DNA of 64,000 nucleotides from DASQUK01 sp963717085 (GCA_963717085.1 CAVQVM010000023.1:186001-250000), one strand, 5' to 3'. Shown: positions 1 through 7,590, counted from the stretch's first letter. Program-made: numbers and translations. Notes: generated from the letters alone by a model not told the origin.

Positions 1-15
1 GAGAGCGCACGGTTC

Positions 16-1509
16 TTACCCGCCCGTGCTGGGAGGGACGTTGCGGTTGATACGGAACAGGTTGCCCGGGTCGTACTTCTCCTTCACCTTGACGAGGCGG
101 TCGAAGTTGGTGTCGTACGCCGCGCGAACACGCTCCGCGTCTTCGTCGGCGGTCTGGAAGTTGAGGTAGTTGCCGCCCGTCGAGAACGGCCAGATGGTCT
201 TCCACGCCTCTCGTACCCAGGCCACGTTCTCGTTGTCGCGGGCGTGGGCGGGCCACTGTCCGGCGAACGCGGTCAGGTAGCGGGCGTCGCGGTTGCCGAC
301 CGCTCCGTCGTCGTCGGCTCGTTCGTTCAGCGCACCCGCGAGATGGATGATGATCGACTCCGCCAGCGGAGACGTCACCTTCATGGCACTGTCACGGAAG
401 GTGTCGAGGAACTCGTTCGAGAGCGCGGCGAGGTACTCGGTCTTCCAGTAGTAGCGGTTGCCCTTGGGCTCCATACCGTCGAGTAGCGCCTGCTGCTCGA
501 CGTAGGGCCTCTGGCTCACCAGGTCGGCAATCGGGTCGCCGAGGCCCCGAATGGGGGCGAGATCGGCCTGCACCTCGGCGCCGCTGTGGCACACGAGCAG
601 CCCGACGATCGGCCTGCCGTGCCACTCTTCGGGGAGGAACGGGGCCGGCGGGGCGAGGCGCACGGTGACGGCCGCGGTCAGCTCGCGGGGCGCCGACTCG
701 GTGAGGTCGCGGTACGCCGCGAGTACGTCGTCGACCCGGTCGGCATCGAAGACGACGAGGCCTCCCGTGATCGTCGGGCCGACCTCGTGGAGGCGGTACG
801 TGAACCGAGTGACAACGCCGAAGTTGCCTCCACCGCCCCGGAGCGCCCAGAAGAGGTCCGCGTGCTCGTCGCGGCTGGCGGTGCGGATCACGCCGTCGGT
901 GGTGACGATCTGGATTGCCTCGAGGTTGTCAACGGTCCAGCCGAAGCGCCGCGTGAGGTAACCCAGGCCGCCGCCGAGCGTCAGTCCGGCGACGCCGACC
1001 TCAGAGTTGAAGCTGCCGAGTACGGTTGCCAACCCGTGTGCCTGCGTCGCGCCGTCGACGTCTTTGAGCAGACACCCGGGCCCGACATGCGCGAGCCTGG
1101 CGTCAGCGTCGACCGCGACGTGGCTCATGCAGGACATGTCGAGCGTCAACCCGCGCTCGGCGATCGCAGTTCCGGCCAGGTTGTGGCCTCCGCCCTTGAC
1201 GCTCACCAACAGGCCGTGGTCACGCGCGAACCCCACGGCCGCAGCGACGTCGGAGGCCGAGATCGGCTGAAGAACGAGTGCAGGGAACTTCGCGACCATG
1301 CCGTTCCAGACCAGCACGGCTTGGTCCCAGCCGGGGTCGCCCGCGCGAAGCAACCGGGACTGGACCCGCGAGTCGAGCTCGGCGAGTTGTTCCGCAGTTA
1401 ACGTCACGAGACTGCCGTCGAGCCCGGCGATGTCGACGTTGCTCGCCGTGAAGCGTTGGCTGGTTCCTACGGTCGTGCCGGCGAGGGTCGACTGTTGCTG
1501 TCCGCTCAT
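16..1509 (-). CDS. FAD-binding oxidoreductase, berberine-bridge-enzyme-like
   Basis: Predicted flavoprotein of 497 residues that would oxidise a small organic substrate using covalently bound FAD. The PCMH-type FAD-binding domain covers roughly residues 70-245. It contains the motif KGGGHN, whose His109 matches the histidine that carries 8-alpha-linked FAD in this family. The second attachment cysteine of bicovalent members is not visible (the loop reads SEVGVAGLTLGGG), so monocovalent flavin is likely. The C-terminal BBE segment (NYLNF, then DPGNLF) is intact, so the gene looks complete. There is no signal peptide, so it is probably cytosolic. It diverges from the repair gene at 1619 across about 110 bp. 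Substrate unknown; the family assignment is firm. Confidence 0.9.
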   Translation of the reverse strand: MSGQQQSTLAGTTVGTSQRFTASNVDIAGLDGSLVTLTAEQLAELDSRVQSRLLRAGDPGWDQAVLVWNGMVAKFPALVLQPISASDVAAAVGFARDHGLLVSVKGGGHNLAGTAIAERGLTLDMSCMSHVAVDADARLAHVGPGCLLKDVDGATQAHGLATVLGSFNSEVGVAGLTLGGGLGYLTRRFGWTVDNLEAIQIVTTDGVIRTASRDEHADLFWALRGGGGNFGVVTRFTYRLHEVGPTITGGLVVFDADRVDDVLAAYRDLTESAPRELTAAVTVRLAPPAPFLPEEWHGRPIVGLLVCHSGAEVQADLAPIRGLGDPIADLVSQRPYVEQQALLDGMEPKGNRYYWKTEYLAALSNEFLDTFRDSAMKVTSPLAESIIIHLAGALNERADDDGAVGNRDARYLTAFAGQWPAHARDNENVAWVREAWKTIWPFSTGGNYLNFQTADEDAERVRAAYDTNFDRLVKVKEKYDPGNLFRINRNVPPSTGG

Positions 1510-1618
1510 GTGACCCTTTTACGCCTTTGGCGTGGCGATGACTGGCGGGATTCGGCCAACTCAGTGACCGATCTACCGCTTTGGCCGAAAACCGCTAGTA
1601 CGGTGGACGACAGGTGCG

Positions 1619-3070
1619 ATGATGAGCAGCATCGTCGAGGACTTCGAGAGCTGCTACCGGCTGAGCGACAGCCGTGACCCGCGGTACGACGGCATCTTCT
1701 TCATCGCCGCCACGTCGACCATGCTCTACTGCCGCCCGAGCTGCCCCGCACGGCAGCCCAAACGCGCCAACGTCCGCTTCTACCCGACCGCCGCGGCCGC
1801 GCAGTCGGCCGGCTTCCGGGCGTGCAAGCGCTGCCGCCCCGACGCCGCGCCCGGCTCACCCGACTGGAACTGGCGCGCCGACAGCGTCGGCCGCGCCATG
1901 CGCTTGATCGCAGACGGCACCGTCGACCGCGAAGGCGTCCCCGGACTCGCCAAACGACTGGGCTTCAGCGAACGCCATCTGCGCCGACTCCTCGCCGAGC
2001 AGCTCGGCGCCAGCCCGGTGGCGCTCGCGCGCGCCCAGCGCGCCAACACGGCCCGGCTGCTGATCGAGTCGACCGCCATGCCCTTCGCCGATGCGGCCTT
2101 CGCTGCTGGATTCCACAGCGTCCGCCAGTTCAACGACACCATCAGAGACGTCTTCGCGTCGACCCCGAGCGAGATGCGGCGCCGGTCCAACGTTGCCCAC
2201 CCCCGCCCGCGGGGGGTCGTCGAGCTTCGCCTGAGCTGTCGTGAGCCCTTCGACGGACCCGCCTTGCTCCGGTTCCTCCAAGCGCGCGCCGTCCCCGGTC
2301 TCGAAGAGGTCAGCGGCCGAACCTATCGGCGAGCGCTCACCCTCACCCACGGCACCGGGCTCGTCGAGGTCACCCCAGACGTACGGGCCGTCCGTTGCGT
2401 ACTCCGCCTCGACGATCTCCGCGACCTCGCCACAGCGGTCGCACGCTGCCGCCACCTGCTCGACCTCGACGCCGACCCGTCGGCCGTCGCCGAGGCGCTC
2501 GGCCGCGACGAGGTGATCGGCCGTCTCGTCCGCGCGCGGCCCGGGCTGCGCGTGCCCGGCTGCCTCGACGGCAACGAGCTCGTCCTGCGCGCCGTGCTTG
2601 GTCAGCACGGGACGCTGCGGGGAGCACGGACACGAACGGCTCGGCTTGTCGAGACGTTCGGTACGCCGCTCGAGCAGCCGCTCGGAACAGTGACCCATCT
2701 GTTTCCGGGCGCAGCAGTCCTCGCCGAAGCCGACCCAAAGGCCCTTGCTGGGCTGGGCACAGGTACGTTACGGGCTCTTGCCGGCGGACTTGCTAACGGT
2801 GGAATTCGCGTCGATGCCGGCTCAGACCCCACCGAAGCCGTCACCCGGCTCCTCGCAATTCGTGGGATCGGTCCCTGGACCGCCGCCTACGTGGCGATGC
2901 GAGGATTTCACGATCCCGACGCCTTCCCACACGGCGACGCCGGCCTATATCGCGCACTCACGGCCTTGGGTCGCCTGAACCAGCCTCGCTCGCTCGCCGC
3001 TCTGCAACAACAATGGCGCCCCTGGCGTGCCTACGCCGTCCTCCAACTGTGGACGAGCCTGGACCGATGA
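1619..3070 (+). CDS. Ada-AlkA type fusion: methyl-phosphotriester sensor plus 3-methyladenine DNA glycosylase
   Basis: A 483-residue DNA repair protein. Residues 1-80 are the Ada zinc domain, with Cys38, Cys42, Cys69 and Cys72 in the spacing that binds zinc and accepts methyl groups from phosphotriesters. Residues ~90-190 are an AraC-type double helix-turn-helix. Residues ~200-480 are an AlkA N-domain followed by an HhH-GPD glycosylase; the hairpin reads IRGIGPWTAAY, and the catalytic aspartate is Asp440 in FPHGDAGL. The O6-methylguanine transferase domain of E. coli Ada is absent, as in many actinobacterial AdaA-AlkA fusions. It probably both senses alkylation and excises 3-methyladenine, so it may autoregulate. 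ATG at 1622 is an alternative start. Confidence 0.93.
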   Translation: MMSSIVEDFESCYRLSDSRDPRYDGIFFIAATSTMLYCRPSCPARQPKRANVRFYPTAAAAQSAGFRACKRCRPDAAPGSPDWNWRADSVGRAMRLIADGTVDREGVPGLAKRLGFSERHLRRLLAEQLGASPVALARAQRANTARLLIESTAMPFADAAFAAGFHSVRQFNDTIRDVFASTPSEMRRRSNVAHPRPRGVVELRLSCREPFDGPALLRFLQARAVPGLEEVSGRTYRRALTLTHGTGLVEVTPDVRAVRCVLRLDDLRDLATAVARCRHLLDLDADPSAVAEALGRDEVIGRLVRARPGLRVPGCLDGNELVLRAVLGQHGTLRGARTRTARLVETFGTPLEQPLGTVTHLFPGAAVLAEADPKALAGLGTGTLRALAGGLANGGIRVDAGSDPTEAVTRLLAIRGIGPWTAAYVAMRGFHDPDAFPHGDAGLYRALTALGRLNQPRSLAALQQQWRPWRAYAVLQLWTSLDR

Positions 3071-3708
3071 CCTCGAGCAGAAGGCCAGGATCGCGAGATC
3101 AGATGTCTGCCCACACCGAACTCTGCTGTCCACAGGCAAGGAAATCACCCTCCACACCGGCGAGGATGTCCTGCTGTTCGTTGACAGGCCTTCCGATCGA
3201 TGAGCGGATCGGACTCCCGAGTTCGGGGCCGATTCCGTGGGGGTACAACGGACAACAGGCGCTCCACGGAACGCCCGATCCCGCGACCAGTTGGCGTTCC
3301 CCAGCAACGTGACTCGATAAGCGCTCCCGACACGGGCCCGATTATGTAGCTCCGGAGCCATACGAGCTCCGCCCGGATCCAGCGCCCCATAACGAAGGCA
3401 TCAGAGCGTCGCACTGCGCCCCGAGCCGGCGATCTGGCGTAGCTCGAACATCGGTCTGGGCGCCCCAGAATCGGTGTGCTGCGGTCCTCGGCCGCTCCCA
3501 TCACGCTCACAGAACCGACGTCCGCAGACTCGACGGCCGCGCCCGATTGCCCTGATGGTTGTCTGAGCGCACGGAGCTGCGGGTGGTCGTAGCTTCCGAG
3601 AGCTCGGCGGGTGGTCTCAAGAATGCCTTGCCCACCGGTTGTTGGTTGGCTTCAGAGCGAAGTGGCCGCTCGCCGGGTTCTCGCTGCGCGGCCCCATTCA
3701 AGGTAGGG

Positions 3709-3750
3709 GCGTTTGCTGAGCGTTTGCTGAGCGTTTGCTGAGCGTTTGCT
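3709..3750. repeat. 11-bp tandem repeat, 3.8 copies
   Basis: Three exact copies of GCGTTTGCTGA followed by a partial copy, GCGTTTGCT, head to tail. The composition is less GC-rich than its surroundings. It lies outside any credible gene, about 150 bp before the desaturase fragment. Its arrangement would fit a slippage product or a protein-binding iteron-like array; no associated replication gene is visible. Confidence 0.9.
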
Positions 3751-3803
3751 GCCGTTGGCTGACAGCTGGCTGCAAGCTCCGCATGTGGAAGACCATGACG
3801 CCT

Positions 3804-3829
3804 CGCACGTATGCGAGCCAGCCGTCGGC
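3804..3829. repeat. 26-bp dispersed direct repeat, copy 1
   Basis: The 26 bp beginning CGCACGTATGCGAGCC recur exactly and in the same orientation at 5762-5787. Neither copy lies inside a recognisable gene. On the minus strand both can read ADGWLAYVR; on the plus strand both can read RTYASQPSA. The two copies bracket the desaturase fragment and both small secreted-protein genes. Confidence 0.85.
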
Positions 3830-3902
3830 TTCGGCGGTGATGGCCCGTGGAGCTTCCCGATCCACGACCCTGACCAGTGGCGGGGGGTTTAGCTGGCGCC
3901 AG

Positions 3903-4133
3903 GTGAGGCTCGAGGGCGGACCCCTTCGCTGGTTCGTCGCTACCCCCCACTTCCACCACTGGCACCACGCCGCCGACCCTGAGGGTTGGAATCGCAACTA
4001 CGCCGGACAGGCACCGTTGGTCGACTGGCTGTTCGGCACGCTGGTGCTCCCACCCCATCAGTGGCCAACCGCGTACGGGCTTGGCACCAGCGAGCGGGTC
4101 CCGCAGGGCTGGCTCGCTCAGCTGTGCGAATGA
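3903..4133 (+). pseudogene. C-terminal fragment of a sterol desaturase / fatty acid hydroxylase family protein
   Basis: The reading frame that ends at 4133 carries about 75 residues typical of the C-terminus of membrane di-iron fatty acid hydroxylases: VRLEGGPLRW, then the histidine cluster HFHHWHH, then NYAGQAPLVDWLFGT. Intact members are roughly 250-350 residues, with several membrane segments and two more histidine motifs upstream. All of that is missing. Upstream of about 3900 the same open frame runs into low-complexity sequence that includes the 26-bp repeat, so the gene was cut by a deletion or insertion. It is unlikely to be functional because most iron ligands are lost. Confidence 0.82.
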
Positions 4134-4145
4134 CCGATGACGGTG

Positions 4146-4751
4146 TCAGCCGGTGATGGCCAGGAAGTCCTCGCAGAAGTCGCGGCCCTCGGTGTCGTTG
4201 GTGCCGGTGCTCCCGAAGATGACCTCCGCGCTGAGGAGCACGTCGTCGTCGAGGTTGAACGGCGTGCCGCCGAAGTCGATCACCAGCTCGACGCGAATCT
4301 GACCGTCCTCGTGGAACAGGACCTTGCCATCGGGCCCATACCACCGGCTTCCACCGGTGATCAGCTCGATCACGGTGACCGTTTCCCCGTCGTCGTTGAG
4401 GGTGATATGGAGGGTCTTATCAGGGCCGTTGAACACGTTGGTGAATGACTTGCCGGTCGTGAGGTTCGTGAATGACACAGTGCCGTGGTTCGTGCCCACA
4501 AGGTGGGGGACGCCGATCTTGCCCGTGGTATTGAACAGGAACGTCCCGTCGACCACTTCGTGGATCTCAACACTGAGACCCTCGACGTCGCAGAAGTCCT
4601 CCTCGACCTCGGTGGACTCGTCGTGGAAGTTCTCCTTCTCCAGGGGCGGGCCGGCCGCAGCGGGCCCGGCAACCGCGACCACCCCCAGAGCCGCGAGACA
4701 CGCAGCCCCTGTCAATCCACGTCGGATGGATGATCGTGCCGGCAATCTCAT
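4146..4751 (-). CDS. Small secreted protein of unknown function (paralogue A)
   Basis: 201 residues with a clear Sec signal peptide: an Arg-rich start, a hydrophobic run to about residue 31, and an AAAG-type cleavage site. I do not recognise the family. The mature part is acidic and rich in short beta-like segments (HGTVSFTNLTTGKSFTN, DGKVLFHEDGQI), suggesting a small beta-barrel or sandwich. Two cysteines, in DFCDVEG near the mature N-terminus and DFCEDFL near the C-terminus, could form one disulfide. AGGAGG lies about 7 nt upstream of the ATG at 4751, fixing the start. It is related to the next leftward gene (5055-5561) through the shared NL-TGKS segment, so the two look like a tandem duplication. 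Confidence 0.85.
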   Translation of the reverse strand: MRLPARSSIRRGLTGAACLAALGVVAVAGPAAAGPPLEKENFHDESTEVEEDFCDVEGLSVEIHEVVDGTFLFNTTGKIGVPHLVGTNHGTVSFTNLTTGKSFTNVFNGPDKTLHITLNDDGETVTVIELITGGSRWYGPDGKVLFHEDGQIRVELVIDFGGTPFNLDDDVLLSAEVIFGSTGTNDTEGRDFCEDFLAITG

Positions 4752-5054
4752 GGTGCGGTCCTCCTGTTGATGCGCGGGCCGCCAGCCCGCCCTTCGGGCC
4801 TCGGGTTCACCAATGGATGGCCCGAGATCCAGGCCGCCGCGACGAGGCGCCCGCCAAGGTCACCGCGCCGCCAGGACTGAGTCTGCACTACGTTCCTGAA
4901 GCGCCGCTGAAATAGGCAAGTGGGCCGCTGGCGCCCCCGAAGCCCTCGCTCTCACAGCAGACCAGCCCGCTTGAGCACGCTGGCCGGGCCGACGCCACAA
5001 CAGGCTGCAAACTCGAGCCGAGGTCGAAGCCGGTGACCGGGGCCGGGATCTCGG
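4752..5054. other. Intergenic region between the two secreted-protein paralogues
   Basis: About 300 bp without a credible gene. It holds the ribosome-binding site and presumably the promoter of the leftward gene ending at 4146. A short GC-rich inverted sequence (GCCCG...CGGGC) lies around 4790. Nothing else stands out. Confidence 0.4.
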
Positions 5055-5561
5055 CTAGGCGAGTGCTGCGCAGACGTCTTCCACCTCTCCCAGCTGCTCG
5101 ACCCCGACGACGTTGCCGTCGGGGTCAAAATGCTGGGTGACCTGGCCCGAGTTCACGAACACCAGGGGGAGATCCTCCACCTCGCCTGGGAAGAACCACA
5201 AAAGTGACCGTCCTTCGGCCACGACGTCCACCGAGCCGTCTTCAAAGAAGGTGATGACCCCCGGACCCGAGATGTTGTAGACGATCGACTTCCCGGTTTC
5301 CAGGTTCGTCAGCTCGCTCACCAAGCGTCCGTTGACGATCTGCCGGGTGAGGTTCCCGTCGTCGTCAAAGTAGGACTTGATGAACTCCTTGTTTTCGAGA
5401 TTGTGGATTAACACGTCGAAGTCGCAGCTGCCCGAAATGACGAAGTCGTCCGAGGGGAATGGCTCTCGGAGAGGCTTGTCCGCCGAGGCCGGCGCCGCCG
5501 CCGCGAGAATCAGAGCCGCCGCTACCACGGGCGCGGCCAGGAGAGTTCCGGGTCGTCGCAT
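5055..5561 (-). CDS. Small secreted protein of unknown function (paralogue B)
   Basis: 168 residues with a strong Sec signal peptide (about 27 residues, ending ASA before DKPLREP). The mature domain has GSCDFDV near its start, the segment NLETGKS in the middle, and a cysteine near its C-terminus (DVCAALA). It therefore keeps the two-cysteine plan and the NL-TGKS motif of the neighbouring gene at 4146-4751. A glycine/aspartate pattern (YFDDDGNLT, FDPDGNV) suggests repeated beta-hairpins. Function unknown, probably extracellular. The two paralogues are transcribed in the same direction, but 300 bp apart, so each may have its own promoter. Confidence 0.83.
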   Translation of the reverse strand: MRRPGTLLAAPVVAAALILAAAAPASADKPLREPFPSDDFVISGSCDFDVLIHNLENKEFIKSYFDDDGNLTRQIVNGRLVSELTNLETGKSIVYNISGPGVITFFEDGSVDVVAEGRSLLWFFPGEVEDLPLVFVNSGQVTQHFDPDGNVVGVEQLGEVEDVCAALA

Positions 5562-5867
5562 GGGGGTACCGCCTTCCGCCTGTCAGACCGGGTCAGCTCC
5601 GGTGCTGCCCGCCAGGGATGAATGTGCGCCCACGGCGTTAACCGTCGCGTAGCAGGGGAGCTCCGCGGATTTCTGAAGGCGAACCGGGATCTGCCGCTCC
5701 GTACCGTCTCGGTCGGCGGCCCACGGTGGTGATGGGTGATAGCCCGGGCGGGTCCTCGAGCCGCACGTATGCGAGCCAGCCGTCGGCGGAGGGCGATTGA
5801 CCGGGTAGGGCCGGTGTGCGACGGTTGGGCGTGCACCCGGGGGGTGCAATGGGCAGGTGGGGGTCGT
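5562..5867. other. Intergenic region carrying the second 26-bp repeat copy
   Basis: About 300 bp between the leftward secreted-protein gene and the rightward STAS gene. An open frame starting at 5736 extends the STAS gene upstream, but its composition (runs of arginine, no family similarity) argues that it is non-coding. The second copy of the dispersed 26-bp repeat is at 5762-5787. A divergent promoter region is expected here. Confidence 0.45.
5762..5787. repeat. 26-bp dispersed direct repeat, copy 2
   Basis: Exact second copy of the 26-bp sequence at 3804-3829, same orientation, about 1.96 kb away. The flanking bases differ immediately on both sides, so identity is limited to these 26 bp. 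On the plus strand the frame RTYASQPSA continues for three codons (EGD) to a stop. Confidence 0.85.
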
Positions 5868-6191
5868 GTGTCGCGTGACGTGGAACCCTCCGTAGGCGAT
5901 GTGTTGTACGCCTACGGCGGCGCCGGCATCGCTCTTCAAGGCGACTTCGACATGACCGGTACCGACAGGTTCCGGTCATGCGTCAACGAGGCGCTTGCGA
6001 CCCACCCGAGGTCGCTCCTCGTTGACGCCCACCGCCTGACGTTCATCGATCCATGTGGCCTGAAGGCCCTACTGCATGCCCGTGCTGCTGCCATTGACGC
6101 AGGTGTGGCGTTCCGTGTCAGTGCGCCGTCGCCCGTGCTTCGGTGGCTAGCTGAGGTCACTGGGCTCGAAGATCTGCTCGAGGACGAGTGA
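5868..6191 (+). CDS. STAS-domain protein, anti-sigma factor antagonist-like
   Basis: About 107 residues forming one STAS domain, the fold of SpoIIAA-type anti-anti-sigma factors and Bacillus stressosome proteins. The central strand and helix read LLVDAHRLTFIDPCGLKALLHARA. In phosphorylatable family members this site is DSSG or D-S-x-G; here it reads DPCG, so the usual acceptor serine is cysteine. The protein therefore probably cannot be switched by serine kinases in the standard way. I chose GTG at 5868, preceded by GGCAGGTGGGG; the in-frame extension to 5736 lacks domain similarity. No kinase or sigma factor partner is adjacent. Confidence 0.8.
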   Translation: MSRDVEPSVGDVLYAYGGAGIALQGDFDMTGTDRFRSCVNEALATHPRSLLVDAHRLTFIDPCGLKALLHARAAAIDAGVAFRVSAPSPVLRWLAEVTGLEDLLEDE

Positions 6192-6363
6192 CGCGACACC
6201 CGCCGACGCGTGGGCAGAGAGGGGCTCGGCCGCCTGGGTGCCGATCTGCTCGACGGCGACGCGTTCACGCGATCCGAGCTGTTGGCGGCTCAAGGGATGA
6301 GCTCGGCGGCCGCCGCCGCTAGGTTCCCGCCGTCGAGGTCACTCTTAGAGGAAGTGCAGGGTC

Positions 6364-6561
6364 GTGGTGATGTGGAGACGGAAGAGACAGCTGGAGGACC
6401 AGAAGACAACGATTGATGCTCTGTCTAGGGCTAATGCTCGTCTGACCGCCGATCTGGACACCATGGTGGGTGAGTCTGAACGACTCAAAGAGGAAGTTCG
6501 TCAGCGTGACGAGGTAATTGCTGGTCTTCGTAAGGAATCCGAGACGAAAAACGAAGGTTGA
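6364..6561 (+). CDS. Small coiled-coil protein, function unknown
   Basis: 65 residues, highly charged, predicted to be one long alpha-helix: a basic start (MWRRKRQLEDQK) followed by heptad-like leucines and isoleucines (IDALSRANARLTADLD, ESERLKEEV). The GTG at 6364 has GAGGAAG about 8 nt upstream; ATG at 6370 is an alternative. Codon use is visibly less GC-biased than in neighbouring genes (many T/A third positions), suggesting recent acquisition. It begins a run of small genes that ends with a terminase relic, which would fit a phage-derived island. No family recognised. Confidence 0.65.
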   Translation: MVMWRRKRQLEDQKTTIDALSRANARLTADLDTMVGESERLKEEVRQRDEVIAGLRKESETKNEG

Positions 6562-6571
6562 CCTGCAGGGC

Positions 6572-6697
6572 GTGTCCAACGAGGCGGAGTGGAACGTGGC
6601 AGCCGGCATGCGGGACCTCTGCATGCACCTGGCCTCAACGGCAACGCCTGCGACGACACCGAAGCCGAGTAGAGCCGAGGGTGCGCGTTACCGGTAG
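6572..6697 (+). CDS. Possible 41-residue peptide
   Basis: A short frame immediately after the coiled-coil gene (11 nt gap). It encodes a plausible amphipathic N-terminus (SNEAEWNVAAGMRDLCMHLA) followed by a Thr/Pro/Arg tail. The GTG start has only a weak AGG upstream. It overlaps the 3' end of the leftward gene 6688-6975 by 10 bp. I include it because its amino-acid composition is protein-like, but it could be spurious. Confidence 0.3.
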   Translation: MSNEAEWNVAAGMRDLCMHLASTATPATTPKPSRAEGARYR

Positions 6698-6975
6698 AAC
6701 TGCTCCTGGCCGGGCGCCGTGCGGTCGGTGGGGTGCCGGCCGTTGAAGTCGTTACGTGGTTCGTGCCGTAGCCGTTCGATGGTCTGGTGATCGAACCCGG
6801 TCACCGCGGCTAGGTGTTCGAGGGTGCAGCCGGTGGCGAGTGCCTTGCTCATCTCGTAGCGGAGGTTCTCGCGCCAGTGGACCGATTTCGACGCCGTGGT
6901 CCAGACCTTCTCTAGCTCTTGGAGCTGACGCTCAGACAGTTCCTCGAACATTTGTTCGTAGGGTATCGCGGTCAC
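6688..6975 (-). CDS. Small protein with helix-turn-helix-like segment
   Basis: 95 residues, mostly helical. Residues ~54-72 (LEHLAAVTGFDHQTIERL) look like a helix-turn-helix of the kind found in small phage and plasmid regulators or excisionases. The N-terminal half (EELSERQLQELEKVW) is a charged helix. The tail is polar and probably disordered. Possibly a DNA-binding accessory protein of the small-gene island. Family not recognised. Confidence 0.6.
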   Translation of the reverse strand: MTAIPYEQMFEELSERQLQELEKVWTTASKSVHWRENLRYEMSKALATGCTLEHLAAVTGFDHQTIERLRHEPRNDFNGRHPTDRTAPGQEQFYR

Positions 6976-7109
6976 AGACGCGAGACGGCCCGCCGAAGGG
7001 GGGAACCACCCGACGGGCCGCCCGGCGAAACGGCCCCCCGGGTTGCACCGGGAAACCAGGGGACCGTCCGCTCACGGTCGCTACCCCAGCGGTCGGGGGC
7101 ACATACGTC
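6976..7109 (-). promoter_or_regulatory. GC-rich structured leader between two small leftward genes
   Basis: 134 bp with several nested inverted sequences. GGCCCG at 6987-6992 can pair with CGGGCC at 7014-7019, enclosing a GGG/CCC-rich loop. CCCGG and CCGGG around 7037-7051 form a second short hairpin. This may be a terminator for the gene ending at 7110, a structured leader for the gene starting at 6975, or nothing more than GC-rich sequence. There is no T-tract. Confidence 0.3.
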
Positions 7110-7265
7110 TTACGGTTCGGGTTCGTCGAGCGGGCGGGCGTAGGCCCGTAGCCGGATCTCGTCCACCATCACCGACGCCATCGTGATGGCGTTGCGGCAT
7201 GACCGGGCCCGTTCGGGCTCGAGCTGTTCGGTCACCATTCGGACCTCGTCGAGCTGGCCGGCCAT
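7110..7265 (-). CDS. Small helical protein, function unknown
   Basis: 51 residues (MAGQLDEVRMVTEQLEPERARS and onward) with the look of a single charged helix pair. The longer upstream extension of the same frame to 7466 is Pro/Gly-rich and antisense to the terminase relic, so I start at ATG 7265. No clear ribosome-binding site is seen. It is transcribed in the same direction as 6688-6975. Probably part of the same small-gene island. Confidence 0.45.
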   Translation of the reverse strand: MAGQLDEVRMVTEQLEPERARSCRNAITMASVMVDEIRLRAYARPLDEPEP

Positions 7266-7319
7266 GGGGGCCACTATGCATGTGAGATCGGCGAAGGCCG
7301 CACGACGGGTGGCGGCGAC

Positions 7320-7590
7320 ATGACCGAGGCCGAAGCCAAGAAAGCCGCCGCTGATCGGGGCTGGCGGCTCGAAAGGCAAGGCAAGGTGTCCCGGGTCGTC
7401 GACGAGGACCCGCAGGCTCGGCGTTGGTTGTGGCTGATCGACCGGATGACGACGTTGGCGATCCAACTCGGTCTGACGCCAGCGGCGAGATTGAGGATGA
7501 ATCTGCCGGAGCGCCGGGCCGACGAGGCCGCCATCTTCGGCACCGACGCTAGGCCCGTGGGTGTGATGTTGCCCGCAGCGGGAGCCGGGG
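7320..7590 (+). pseudogene. Truncated phage terminase small subunit (P27-like)
   Basis: The plus-strand frame begins MTEAEAKKAAADRGWRLERQ and continues WLWLIDRMTTLAIQLGLTPAARLRMN. The Q-LGLTPAARLR segment is the typical C-terminal signature of P27-family terminase small subunits, which bind phage DNA for packaging. After about 7590 the frame loses similarity and runs on without its own stop into sequence antisense to the haloperoxidase gene, stopping only at 7943. The original 3' end has therefore been lost. No large terminase, portal or capsid gene follows. The end coordinate is approximate. Confidence 0.55.

Larger units (their letters stand above)
3071..3902. other. Gene-poor stretch with decayed coding traces and a tandem repeat
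   Basis: No convincing complete gene is visible in these 830 bp. One plus-strand frame around 3120-3200 reads like ordinary protein (LSTGKEITLHTGEDVLLF) before hitting a stop at about 3201, so it may be a relic of an unidentified gene. Longer open frames on either strand have compositions typical of GC-rich shadow frames. The stretch contains an 11-bp tandem repeat and one copy of a 26-bp dispersed repeat, both listed separately. It lies directly upstream of a sterol-desaturase fragment, so the whole segment looks like degenerate accessory DNA. Confidence 0.5.

Noticed and set aside
3507..4058. 183-codon minus-strand open frame
   Set aside because: It is antisense to the desaturase fragment, which has a clear family signature; the minus frame has none.
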